Source: Selaginella moellendorffii (taxonomy: Eukaryota > Streptophyta > Lycopodiopsida > Selaginellales > Selaginellaceae). Taken from it: DNA of 64,000 nucleotides. The position numbers and the translations under genes are program-made. The stretch is from positions 455,905 through 519,904 of the forward strand of contig NW_003314354.1 of NCBI RefSeq assembly GCF_000143415.4, written 5' to 3'. Every line of letters begins with the position of its first letter. The first letter of the stretch is position 1. Of the stretch, positions 1 through 10,664 are shown in pieces. The notes under the pieces are model-generated. The model had not been told where the DNA came from. It saw nothing but the letters and a program-made list of their open reading frames with translations, and ran no database searches.

Positions 1-1995
1 TAGCGTAGTACCTAGAAAGGCCAAGTGTAAATGGTTTATGGAACGCGCGAAATCAGAGTGGCACAGCAGAAGCGTGGTCTTGAAGCTTGCCATGAGGCAA
101 GGTTATCAAGGTTAGGGAAGTAGTTCCCGAGTGTTCAAAGAGAGGGCTTTGAACAAAAGTCGATGGTCAAGGACTTTCACGCTTATGCAGGAACCATGTT
201 ACAATGGTCGGAGGACTTGCCAAGTGAGATTGGCACATCGGGGGAACAAAGACCCTAGTTGAAGGTGATAACTTCAAAAGGGGTGGGCCATGGGGCCGAG
301 CATGGAGGAGTCCATGCATGATCACAGACATGTCAAGTGAGAGGACTTGGCAGTGTGGAGGAACTAGGTTCCTAAGCTGTGATCTGTAGCGCACTTTAAA
401 AATAGGTTGGTGCACCGGCGTGGGGAGTCACGCCAGGCATCTAGTGTGATGCCGTCCGTAGATGCATATACGGAGGTTGGGTTCGAGTCCCGACCCTTTA
501 GTGCTTGGGTTCGAGTCCCAAATCACTAGGGCGTGGTGATGGTTTGGAATATGAGGACACTCATATTTCGGTGGTCATGGACTCTCAGTGGGGAGACTGG
601 TTTGGGCACACCGCCAAGCGAGGGATGCCTCGGAGTCGTGATGCACGGTTAGATTGCTTAGTGTGAAAGCTCAGCATATCTAACTTGAACACTTTGGTGC
701 AAGTGGCACCAAGGTCGTGGTGAGTGAGATGGGGACACCTAATCTCAGTTGCTATGAACCCTTGGCCGTAAGGGCTAGCTTGGGTGCACCGCCAAGTGTG
801 GGGGATGCCCCCGGGGTTATAGTCAACAACTTGGAGGTCTAGAAAACCAAGTACCTCTTGGCAACTCTGTTAAGGTGCCAAGGTGAGATCACTAGGTGAT
901 CTTATGGCCAGAAAAGGACAAGGTCCTTGGTTGGCTAAGGAATGAAGTTCCTGGTTCAAAATGTTGAAATTGAACTGTTTAAGGTGGTGTGGCTTGGTCG
1001 TGATAACCAAGTGGGAAGAGCACCTAAGGGAAATAAACTATGTCCGTGCGATGGCATAGTGAGTCCGAGGAAAGTAGTCTCTATAAAAGACCCATGGGAG
1101 GGTCACGAAGTTGGGCCGTGGATAGAGCCCATAGCAGAAGATGCTAAAGAGACGTACTAGGGGTGAACATCCTCCGGACTTGGCAAAGAAGAGTCTTTGC
1201 TATGGAACCGAAACAATACCTCAAGGAGGGAGGTAGAGATTCGATGTTGCTTGGTGCAACAATCAACGGATAGGAGCAAAAGATGAGTGGCCAAGATAGG
1301 GCCGTGGAATCCCTTGGAAGGAATCCAAGTGACAAAGTTAGGCGAGGAACACTAATGTGTTGGACGCTAACAAGTTGCGGGAAAGGAAGTGTGTTTCCAA
1401 GGAGGGATTCCGAATTGCTCCGATTTGGCGAAAGTGGAAGCTCCAAGGGAGGGAGCGGTAAGGTAGCCAAATGATAGGGCGATGGACAACCCTAGCACAA
1501 AGTGTGATAAATGGAACTTAGTGCCCAAGGTAACACGAAATAGAAGAGAGGATGATGGTGCCCTCAAGTAATGAACTCAATAGGATAGGGAAGTGGAGTC
1601 GCACAATCTATGCAATGCAAGGTGTTGGAGACACCTAGGAAATTGACTCCAAGAAGTCAAAATTCAAAGTTCCAAAGTGCAAAGGTTATATCGATGGAAA
1701 TTGAGACTACTCAAGAAGGAGTAGTGGCATTGACTTAGAGAAGGGTCTCTAAGAGGTTTAGCGAGAACTAAACCAATAAAAGGAGAGAACCATTACATGT
1801 GGTCCAATCAGTCTCTAAGTTGGAGAGACTACGCTCCTTAAAGGATGGACAAGGCATGGTGAGCCTTTGATGTCAAACCATAGACAAAGATTGGCTAGGT
1901 GCCAAGGATGGAAATGGTAACACGTGTGGGTGTTACTTTATGAAAGGGTTTACCGTTCGATGAGGACATCGAACTTCGTCTATGGGTGGTGGAGT
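1..1995 (+). mobile_element. 3' internal region of an LTR retrotransposon (non-coding as seen)
   Basis: This stretch is G-rich, low in convincing codons and ends in a purine-rich tract (about 1983-1994) directly before a TGTGAG LTR start, the arrangement of a polypurine tract next to a 3' LTR. No gag, protease, RT or integrase motif could be read in any frame, so it is either a long non-coding spacer after pol or a non-autonomous element. Short phrases recur inside it, for example CACCGCCAAG near 610 and 790 with similar flanks. The left end lies outside the window, so element size and its 5' LTR are unknown. Orientation is inferred from the PPT-LTR order. Confidence 0.55.
475..521 (+). other. 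Two tRNA T-arm / B-box-like motifs in tandem
   Basis: The B-box consensus GGTTCGAGTCC occurs at 480-490 and again at 508-518, each flanked by bases that could pair as a 5-bp T-stem. No convincing A box, anticodon arm or acceptor stem surrounds either copy, so these are not called tRNA genes. They may be a tRNA-derived relic inside the retroelement or chance. Confidence 0.35.
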
Positions 1996-3833
1996 TGTGA
2001 GACACAAAATCCCTAGGCCCCAAAGTGGAGCCGGAAGGGCACCACATGGTAGTGGCCGAAGCGAGAGCCAAACGAGCGTAACACGTTTGGACCAAAAGCT
2101 CCGACTTGAAAAGTCAAGAGCGGGAGTGGAACTCCCAACGAAGTGCTCGAGGAACGAGCACGAAGCGAGCAAAAGGTGAGGCTCCAAAAAGGGACCCAAA
2201 AGGACCAACACATGACACGTGGGAGTGTCCGAGATGGACTCTAGTTGGAGTCCGAAATGGAGTCCGAGATGGAGTCCGAAGTGGAGTCTGAGGTGGACCC
2301 GAGATGGACCCGAGTTGGAGTCCGAAGTGGAGTCCGAGATGGACCCGAGATGGAGTCCGAGATGGAGTCCGAAGTGGAGTCCGAGGTGGATCCGAGATGG
2401 ACCCGAGTTGGAGTCCGAAGTGGAGTCCGAGATGGACCCGAGATGGAGCCCGAGATGGAGTCCGAAGTGGAGTCCGAGATGGATCCGAGATGGACCCGAG
2501 TTGGAGTCCGAGGTGGACCCGAGATGGACCCGAAATGGAGTCCGAGATGGAGTCCGAGATGGACACGAGATGGAGTCCGAGATGGAGTCCGAGCTGGACC
2601 CGAGATGGACCCGAGATGGAGTCCGAGATGGAGTCCGAGATGGAGTCCGAAGTCGAGACCGAGACCGGGACCGAGACCGGGACCGAGACCGGGACCGAGA
2701 CCGAGACCGAGACCGAGATCGGGACTGAGACCGAGACCGAGGCCGAGGCCGAGACCGAGCCCGAGCCCGAGTCCGAGTCCGAGTCCGAGTCCGAGTCCGA
2801 GTCCGAGTCCGAGTCCGAGTCCGAGTCCGGAGCCTGAGAGGGTGAAAGCCCAAAGCGTTCGTCTCCCAGACCCTGGGGGGTTTGGTGAGCTCCAAAAGTA
2901 TAGTAGGGGGAGGACTGCAGTGGAGCCAGTTTGGCCAGGAAAGGCCAGTTTGGCCCAGGAAGGCCGGACCCAGTGTTGGGTGATGAGCTGCCCACTGGGA
3001 AGTCCAAGACTAGAGTGAACACGGACCGACAAGCGGGGTAGCTTGGTGAAGTGTTCAAGAGCCGGCTCTAGTTCCCCCGGGAGATCGACTGGCCGATGCT
3101 CCCAGTCCAAGTGTGGGTGGCACTACCTACTTGGATACCAGGCGTGGCTCAACGGAACCTCGCTCTAAGCCCATGGCTAGAGCACCTAAAGGCGATAGGT
3201 GGGGAGAGTACCCAGGTGGCTCGCGTAAGGCCACGGTGTTCCGAAATGTTGTCCCAAAGGCCCAGACTGTGGAAAGGAAGAGGAGCAGTCCTCTGGGGTA
3301 GTGACCAAGGACACAGTCATGTGGTGAGGAAGTCCCAGAGGACCGTGGGACTTAGTGGTCGGGCCTGTGGGCCTCGATCCAGTGGCAGTGTTGGCAAACA
3401 CGGCCAGGGGCAGAAAGGGACTTGGTAGGAACTGACAAAGGGACTTTGGGGAAGGCAATTCCCCAGGTCTGTGGGCATCCTAAGGATGCTAAGGAGTGGA
3501 TCTAGGATGACCACTCGTGGACACATGGCCCAGTCTTGGAGAGACGAGGTGGTGATGCAAGTGGTGTTGAACCACTGGTGCAGCAAAGGTGAATGGGCAT
3601 GGCCTTAGCGTAACGGGCCGAGATGTCAGTGGTACCTTTGGGTGTCGGTCTCGGGACCGGACACGTGGAGCACTTGGACCAGGTGCAAGTGTGGAGTGGC
3701 ATGGATGCCATTCTTGGGGCTAGCAAGTCCCAAGTCCTGAATTGGACTGATGGAGGTTGTGAATGAGACTCCTCCAAGTGGTCGGAGGTGTGGTTAAGTG
3801 ACTAAAGTAGAATGGAAAATTTAGTCGCTTACA
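1996..3833 (+). mobile_element. 3' LTR of the retrotransposon
   Basis: The segment begins TGTGAGACAC just after a purine-rich tract and ends GCTTACA, giving canonical TG...CA ends and about 1838 bp. Its middle and end resemble the solo LTR at 52723-53827: both carry a long run of GAGTCC-type hexamers followed by a shared block (GGTGAAAGCCCAAAGCGT at about 2840 and 53057), then a phrase about a 'CCAAAAGTATAGTAGGG' sequence, and both end in GGAAAA...CTTACA. The base after the LTR end starts Helitron-related DNA that has an uninterrupted copy at 9318, so 3833/3834 is the insertion junction. The 5' boundary is less certain than the 3' boundary. Confidence 0.65.
2219..2830 (+). repeat. Hexanucleotide expansion inside the LTR
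   Basis: About 600 bp of imperfect hexamers: mixtures of GAGTCC, GAGATG and GACCCG first, then GAGACC-type units (about 2650-2755), then nearly pure GAGTCC (about 2765-2830). Because the period is a multiple of three and lacks stop codons, all frames of both strands stay open, giving long artefactual Asp/Glu/Arg/Ser-rich reading frames. A shorter, more degenerate run of the same hexamer family occurs in the solo LTR at about 52810-53040. Confidence 0.9.
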
Positions 3834-4164
3834 GATATGTGCTTTATATTTCTTACAAAGGTATTTATTGTAAAAAATAGCCCATCTATTGTCAATAGTA
3901 TAATCATTTTTATAAAAGTCCATTTGTTAGTGGGTCAGTAGTAATCAGAATAACCATCAACACAATAAATAGCTTTAATATTAAATTATTTTGGATAATT
4001 TTTAGAGTGTTTATTATTTTATATGTAAGGGCTTCCCATATAGACCATATATCATATGATTTATAATTATGTTATGCAATTTTGGTTTTAGCAGTGGGTG
4101 TGGCAATTATGCAGTGACAAATTCATTAACCAAGTCATAGTTTTTTATCTTGTCTTTGCTTGAT
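3834..4164 (-). mobile_element. Helitron Rep-region fragment (copy 1)
   Basis: This block is a close copy of 9318-9640, with only scattered substitutions and small indels. Read on the minus strand it encodes part of the Helitron replication-initiator region after the HUH motif (peptide DKIKNYDLVNEFVTA, then a degenerate Cys/His-rich stretch). The similarity stops abruptly near 4164, where the sequence passes into an unrelated minus-strand reading frame. On its other side it abuts the retrotransposon LTR. Confidence 0.75.
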
Positions 4165-4461
4165 GGTGCTTTCCGCTGTGTTGTTGATTTCTTCATTTCT
4201 CTTGCTCTGGACTGTTGTTTCAGAAGTAACAGGAGTATTTTTATCAATCGTGATAGTGGTTTCCACATTCCCAGATGGGTAATAAGGACCAGGAGTGTAA
4301 TATGGAGATTGTGGTAGTGAAATAAAATTAACATTCTCACATTCCTTTGCACTACAACTCTTACTCACAGATCTTGTATTTTCCTTGCTTCCCATCTTCT
4401 CAAGAACCCTAAAAACTCTTTTGAATGAAGGAATAGTATCTACAGCTGTAAAAGTATTCAA
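4135..4461 (-). pseudogene. Exon-like ORF fused to Helitron fragment, unidentified
   Basis: A minus-strand open frame of about 100 codons whose first part looks like an exon: a TTTTACAG acceptor-like sequence lies at about 4448-4455, followed by VDTIPSFKRVFRVLEKMGSK and a Ser/Lys/Thr-rich tail. The last codons run into the Helitron copy at 4164, where the frame soon stops. I do not recognise the family. Helitrons are known to capture host exons, so a captured gene fragment is a reasonable reading, but it is inference. Confidence 0.35.
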
Positions 4462-5479
4462 AATATTAAGTAGTCAAATCAAATATGATAGCTGTAACAG
4501 TTGCCATAATAAAATAATATAGTTTTATAAAAGATAGGTTCTCATGAACTTTGTCTTTTTTAAACAATTCAATCTTATAGAAACTTTTAACTTAGATATT
4601 TACGTATTTTAATATTTTAAAGTTTGCTAGAACCTTCATTTGTTCAATTTAGATCTCCTTTGTAATATTTTTTATTGACTATGTTGACTTGAGTTGACTT
4701 GTGTTGAATTGAGCTCAACTCATGAGCTCAACTCAACTTTGGACCATCCCCCAAATGTAATTGTATTCTCCAAAACTTTATCAAGCTTCCCATTGAGCTC
4801 CTTGCCTTCTCCAACTGTCAGCCCTTGAAGTAGCTTGCATCGTCTGTTACACAGCCACCTTCCTTGATCCTCTACACTATTCAGAAACTTAAGAGCTAGA
4901 TCTTCTTGCCCAGTCTCTACATTCAAAGTGTTCCAGGAGACAAGCGTGATCGGCTCAAGTTGTTGATCAGCAAATTGGGCTCATTTGTGTTTCTACAGTG
5001 TTAGTGGTGGTCAAGACACAATGGAAAGCATAGGAGGCTTTTTGAGTGCTCAACACAGCCTAGAAAAGGTGTGCCAATCCTCTGTCTAAGTTTTGTTGCT
5101 TGCTAGATTAGTGTTGATCAAATAGCAAACATAGGTAACCTTTGGCTTTCTTGAGCAAAGTGGAATAAGAATGTATTTTTAAACCTGAATCTAAAATTAA
5201 GCACATTATTGAAACTTAAAGTTAAAACTAAGTCTAAGGCTATAAATGTATTCTCAAATTTTTGATTTTCTGTTTTTCTCCTCATTAATTATTATATTGA
5301 ATCCTACTCATTACACAAACCTAAATATGGAAATGTTAGCAATTTGATTAATAACCCCTTTTCCTTGGATGATATGAACTTAAAGCTAAACTTAAACATA
5401 CAAACAAAGAATTATAAAGTAGATTATTTTGATCCTTTATTAATTAATCATTTTTATTTTAGATTAATTCTTTTTTTAC
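4462..5479. other. AT-rich stretch without a supported gene
   Basis: AT-rich DNA with one 68-codon minus-strand frame (4720-4926) that has no recognisable motif. A palindromic run of GAGCTCAACTCA-type sequence sits near 4705-4735. Nothing else could be supported. Confidence 0.5.
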
Positions 5480-5890
5480 TTAAAGTTTTCTATGAAGACC
5501 ACCTCCTCCAGATATATCTCCTCCAAGAAGTCCAGCACCACGAGCACCAGCACCCCCACCAGCACCACCACCAGCACCCCCACCAGCACCACCACCAGCA
5601 CCACCACCAACGCCACCACCACCAACGCCACCAGTGCCACCACCAGCACCACCATCACCAACAGCACCAGTACCACCACCAGCACCCCCACCACCACCAC
5701 CACTCCCATCATCACCAGGACATAAATTTGTATCCATATCAGGATCATCTTTACAAATGCCATCAAAACAAGCAATATCCCCTTTACACTCATTATGACT
5801 TGAACAAGATTCACCACATGTTTTAAGTCTTGCTTCTACAGCTAGAATTAAACTTATAAATGCAAAGAATAAAACATAACTATAAGCCAT
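5480..5890 (-). CDS. Small secreted Cys-rich / Gly-rich protein
   Basis: A 136-aa protein with three clear parts. Residues 1-20 are a hydrophobic signal peptide ending near VEA, so it should enter the secretory pathway. A short domain follows with six cysteines spaced C-x3-C-x5-C-x5-C-x4-C-x10-C, knottin-like in appearance. The rest is a low-complexity Gly/Ala tail (repeats of GGGAGG) like that of wall glycine-rich proteins. A TATAAAAG box lies 50 bp upstream of the ATG (5940-5947), which supports a real transcribed gene. It sits between two Helitron fragments of the same orientation. The family is not recognised; structural wall protein or small secreted peptide precursor are both possible. 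The Gly repeat also opens long false frames on both strands. Confidence 0.65.
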   Translation of the reverse strand: MAYSYVLFFAFISLILAVEARLKTCGESCSSHNECKGDIACFDGICKDDPDMDTNLCPGDDGSGGGGGGAGGGTGAVGDGGAGGGTGGVGGGGVGGGAGGGAGGGAGGGAGGGAGARGAGLLGGDISGGGGLHRKL

Positions 5891-7096
5891 ATTTAATCAA
5901 GAGAAAATTTCAGATTGTGTTATGAATCAAAACATCCTTCTTTTATACTACAACTAATTGTTAGTCCTCTTTACATTTCCTTAATATTATGTTGACACTT
6001 GGCTTCAAATAGAACTTTGCATAGCTTCATGGCATGTGCCTTAAAATTGAAGTTTATAATTCTCTAATATATAAAATACAGCTGGATAAACACCAAATGG
6101 CTCATTATTATAATATAATATTAGAAATATAAAACCTTTAGTATTACATGGCATAATGTCATGCATGGTCTACCCAAAGATGGATCACTTTACCCCTACC
6201 AGTCCATGGAGTGCACTCTCGAGTCTGATGGTCTCCAGCAATCCACAACAAGGGCAAGAAGCTATGGGAGATCAATGCGGACAAGCACGGCTACTGCCAT
6301 AGTGTCTATTGGGTCCATGGTGATATGTACCATATGAGAACTCTCATTACCAGTTTCTTGGAAGGTGAGTGATAGAAAAATTTTCATGGCATTATTGACC
6401 AATGGAGATAGAATCTTCTTTAGACCAATGCCTAGATATTGTTTGTTACCCTTTATTTTATAACTTTTAAATACACCTGACCACCAACAGCCAAATGTTT
6501 AGAAAAATACTTAAATTTATCTTGCTGCAGAGCTTTGCCTAATCCAATTGATAGATTTATGGCAGCAGCGAGGAAGGCACTGATGAGCTAAGTGCCAAGC
6601 GAATAAGATTCTAGAAGATTTCTTCTAGGGTTTCATCGTCCGCCTTTGCTAGATGAGGAGCTGTGTCTTTTGCCCGATCGTTGCCCTGTTCCTAGATTCC
6701 ATACAAGCATTGTCTTCAGGCAAGTTGCACTCTTCCATTTTGAACACAAAGAGCCCAAAGAATACTTCCAAGTCCATCTTTGGTGTAGGTGTTGCTACTT
6801 GCTCCACAGCCTGCTAGAGAGGTTCCTCCTAGGATGAGCCAAAAACCATTATACTGCAATGAGAGTTGCACTCAAGAAGCAATAGGATGAAAATTGTACC
6901 TTTGCCATTAGTAGCTCAATAGCACATTACCATAACCAAAATGACACACCACCCAATGCACACCACTCAGTGCCAATTTTCTTGTGGTGTGCACTTGAAA
7001 CTCAAAATTGCAGGTCAAAGGTGGCTGAGTAGATAGGGATTTGGAATTATGTCATGTATTTGTTAGTCTACTTAAGAATTTCAGCCTAGACTGTAT
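5891..7096. other. Gene-poor stretch with one exon-like patch
   Basis: Mostly AT-rich. At about 6230-6364 the plus strand has an exon-like patch ending in a good donor (GAAG|GTGAGT); one frame reads GKKLWEINADKHGY and VYWVHGDMYH, faintly like MORN repeats of PIP kinases, but it is interrupted by stops upstream. It may be a gene fragment. The left end (3' terminus) of the Helitron should lie somewhere before 7097, but no clear CTRRT hairpin was identified. Confidence 0.3.
5940..5947 (-). promoter_or_regulatory. TATA box of the Cys/Gly-rich gene
   Basis: TATAAAAG read on the minus strand, 50 bp before the ATG at 5890; a start about 25-30 bp downstream would leave a 5' UTR of about 25 nt. Confidence 0.6.
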
Positions 7097-8900
7097 TCAT
7101 AGTATAAAAGTGTTGATCATATGGTATAAGATTGCCTTGAAGGGGGGTTGCAAGCATTTGAACACGAAGTTGTTTAGGTGATTTGCACCTTGAGAGAGCA
7201 ATATAAAGTTGACAATATGTGAAAATAGGTTGGGGGAGAAGAAGGTCAAAAGTTTGGCTTTGGGCTTAGAAATAGTTAAGCAATAACCTAGACAAATTGG
7301 GAATTGTCTTCGGGACATCTTAAAAGGGATTTTAACATCAGAAGATGTAAGGGTAATATGTGGAATAAAAACTTGCAATCCTATGAATTGTCCTGTGATA
7401 ATTTCATAATCTAAAATGTTTTGAGATGCTTGCTTGACCATTTCATAAACCAATTTGTGGAGATATGTTCCTAAGAAGAATCAAAATCACATTTTGTTTT
7501 AGAATTAATTTGTGTGGTGGGGTGATTGAATTTAAAAATTTAATTGGGAACTCTTCAGGGTGATCTAAGTCAACCGTGTCAATGCTCAAGTAACTATATG
7601 GAGCACTTGATAGTCTTCCAACAATGTCATTATTTATTTTGATCGTATCATCATTGAGTGGGGTGAGAATAATCTTTGATGTAGCTGTGTAAGTTTTTTA
7701 TAATGTCATTTGTATTTGGGAAAATAAAGTTTACAATAGGTGTAGAGATAGATAGTGCATGTGGTATTTTGATAATATTTGGTGGGAGACATGGCAACTA
7801 CAAACTACTATCACCAATTTGACAAGCCATTTAGAAAAACAAAGATTGCTTGAATGCATGTTTTTTATTAGTGTTAGTGTTGTAAAGAGTGACCATAGTT
7901 TATTCATTTTAACTAAGTTTGAAATAATAGAAGTTTGATAGCCATAGGGAACAACAAAAAGAGTTTGATGAAAGTCACCACTTGTAATCACTGTAACACC
8001 TCCAAATGGTTTAGAATTACATTTGAGATGCTTTAAACATTTATCAACTGTAAAGAAAGCATACATGTGGACCATATTAATTTCCTTCTATATAAGAATA
8101 TTTGGTTGTTTAATGGTTTTTCTAGCAACACTATTAATTGTTAAAGTAGAGATAGAAGTCCCATTTAAAGGAATAAGAAGTTTAAAAGTTGTATGTGCTA
8201 TTTGACTATATTTTAGTAAAAATACTTGCAATTCCAGTCCATGCCATACTTATTACTTTTTATTTTTTTAATTGTCATACTATAATGATGTAGAAAAGTT
8301 TTCCCAGTACCATCAGGTCCATCAATAAAGAAACATTGATACTAGTTAGTGTCAATGGCATTCATAATAAACTCAAAAATATAACATTTTTTATAACTAA
8401 ATTTATTTATGTTTGTATTGATTTGGTCTTGTGATGGATCAAGGAGCATGTGTTCGATAATGGGAGTAAGAGTTGAAAGTGGTAAACCAAAATCACAATT
8501 AAATTTATTGTGTAGTTGGAATTTTGAGTTAATATTTAGTAAAGCAATATCAAAATAGTTTATATCATTTCTAACATAATCCTTAGACATATCAATTTTG
8601 AACTGATCCCATAATAGATTTGGATCTTTTAGTGAACAATACAAATAAATAAAAATAAATAACTATCTTAATTGGGATGGCATTTTAAAAGTAAAAGCTT
8701 TATATATGCAATGTTGCCATTTGCTAAAAGTCCCATTGCCATAACTGCTTGTTTAAAAGAAGATAAAATAACACCTTTGACAATACATATTTCCTCAAAT
8801 GTTATAGCACCTTTTTTATGGAATAATATAAGCCATAAGTGGTATAACTCACTATTAGAAGGAGATATTAAATACATTCTTGGTATGAGTTTAGCTTTTT
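7097..8900 (-). pseudogene. Helitron helicase (PIF1-like) remains
   Basis: Pieces match successive parts of Helitron helicases. At 8877-8668 is a segment like 'RGATSFEDL...GV'. At 8644-8342 is the 'DIALLNIN...DFGLPL' region. At 8075-7731 is FGGVTVITSGDFHQTL, the PIF1 motif normally written FGG-x-GDFRQ-LPV. At 7453-7097 is the C-terminal region 'IITGQFIG..VFIPHITL' followed by 'RRQFPICLGYCLTI'. Stops and frame changes separate the pieces, and the residues normally RQ and KSQGQ are altered, so the helicase is dead. Confidence 0.8.
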
Positions 8901-9317
8901 ATTGATGTAATTGCCATTTATGAAAGGATTTGTTATATATGTAGTGTAATGGAATTTGAGCATATATGTATTGCCTTGCATTAGTATCTTGTGTAAGCAT
9001 TGTTCTATTTTGAGTGGCTCTTTCTAGTGCTTTTTATTCATGATCTGGTATGAAATAGATGTTTTAAAAATTAGGAAAATGAATTACAAATTGTATAATA
9101 GTTAGTGATTTATCATGCATATGAAACTTAAATATATGCCACATAGCTTCAGAAGTAGAAATATATTGAGTATCAACAAAACTTGAGTTTTTGTCCCAAT
9201 TTAAAGTTCCTCATTCTTCATATGCAATTAGGAATTTTAATGTTGCACAGTGATAACCTTTATATACATATTGAAATAAATATTTAATAGTTTTAATAGA
9301 AGTGCACATCTTTATAT

Positions 9318-9818
9318 TGATATGTGCTTTATATTTCTTATAAAGGTATTTATTATAAAAAATAACCCATCTATTGTCAATAGTATAATCATTTTTATAA
9401 AAGTCTATCTGTTATTAGGTTGGTCGTAATCAGAATAACCATCAACACAATAAATAGCTTCAATATTAAATTATTTTGGATAATTTTTAGAGTATTTATT
9501 ATTTATATGCTTCCCACATAGACCATATATCCTATGATTTATAATTATGTTATGCAATTTTGGTTTTAGCAGTGGGTGTGGCAATTATGCAGTGACAAAT
9601 TCATTAACCAAGTCATAGTTTTTTATCTTGTCTTTGCTTGATAACATTCCTAAGAAATGATAATGAGGCAAACCTCTTTTCTGGAATTCAATAACATAAA
9701 TATATGCGATGCATTTCCCAAAAATTCCTTTGATACTTATATCATGTAGAAATTCTTTAAGTTTTAAGTTGAAAACTCTTGAAATAAGATCAAGTCGATC
9801 CTCAAATAATTCATTCAA
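9318..9818 (-). pseudogene. Helitron Rep (HUH endonuclease) remains
   Basis: The minus-strand frame 9818-9585 reads DRLDLISRVFNLKLKEFLHD, then VIEFQKRGLPHYHFLGML, which is the Helitron Rep core with its His-x-His metal-binding motif (HYH). Downstream, to about 9318, degenerate frames give a HRIYGLCGK...KNYPK region equivalent to the conserved GPC...KCTKHYPK segment. Stops interrupt it. Rep proteins of this family nick and join the element ends in rolling-circle transposition. Confidence 0.85.
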
Positions 9819-9935
9819 CTCTAAGTTTTACAAAATTTCAGGCCACTTTAGGTTACATATAAATGTAATAAATAAATCAAATTTTCCAAAATGTATAACA
9901 ATAACAATAGCATCTTGATAATATTATTGCATTGC

Positions 9936-10664
9936 TCATGAGCTACCAAGAAATGTAGAAGGTAAAATTATAACTTTTCCAAATTTAACATTATTATTAG
10001 TAACTCTGTTATTAACATAGTCCATAAGACCTATGTAGTAATCCAAATTTAAGGTGTGAAAGAAATTAAAGTTGTTAAATTCAACCTTTATATAAGCATC
10101 AATCATAAATTGTTGACTAAACTTCCCAGCATGTAGCAATTGATCATAAAGGAAAGAGTTGCCAATGCTATCTCATTGAGAAAATTGATATATATAGTAC
10201 TAAAGTACTGTTACATGTGACTCATTGTGGTAGGTTTTTTCATGCTAACATTTATCACCAAATGGTAAAAGTAAAGGATAAACCATAGGATTATAATTTT
10301 CATTAAGAATAGAAAATTTTTTTGGCTATGAGTTAGATGGATGTATGTATATTCCTCTATCAAAAAATGCCTCACCCTCATCAATAGCAAAAACAATAGT
10401 AACATCATTAGTCAGTGGCAAGTTATAACAATGTAGATTAATACCTTCACTTTTAACAATCATGTAAACACTATATTTCAGAGTTCCATTGCAAATTGAG
10501 AGACATTGTTCTTGTGATTCAAAATCATACATCATTTGAAAAGCTTGTGCGTATGGGTTTATTATTCTTAGCAAGTGATCTAATTGTAATAGCAAATTAG
10601 GATCATAGTTTGTGTTGAATGGGTTTTGCTTTCTAATATTTGTAGCCTCAGATGCATCAAACAT
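9936..10664 (-). pseudogene. Helitron_like_N domain remains
   Basis: At 10139-9936 the minus strand reads GKFSQQFMIDAYIKVE and ends KVIILPSTFLGSS, the usual 'LFQQY-VDAY-KIE ... RIILPSSFIGS' block just upstream of Rep. At 10664-10326 is another fragment with 'NTNYDPNLLLQLDHLL' and 'NPYAQAFQMMYDF', matching the region before it ('NPYVQ-F'). Several stops and a frame change lie between the two. Confidence 0.75.

Noticed and set aside
475-521. tRNA gene
   Set aside because: Only T-arm-like motifs are present; no A box, anticodon stem or acceptor stem could be paired.
1933-3058. Several long reading frames (170-320 aa) of Ser/Arg, Asp/Glu or Gly/Leu repeats on both strands
   Set aside because: They are the six-frame readings of the GAGTCC-type hexamer array, whose period is a multiple of three and lacks stops; no domain, start context or splice support.
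5344-5826. His/Gln-rich and Thr/Ser-rich plus-strand frames
   Set aside because: They are the antisense of the Gly-repeat in the minus-strand secreted gene, which has a signal peptide and TATA box.
6230-6364. MORN-repeat gene fragment
   Set aside because: Similarity is faint and the frame is broken by a stop just upstream; kept only as a note in the stretch description.
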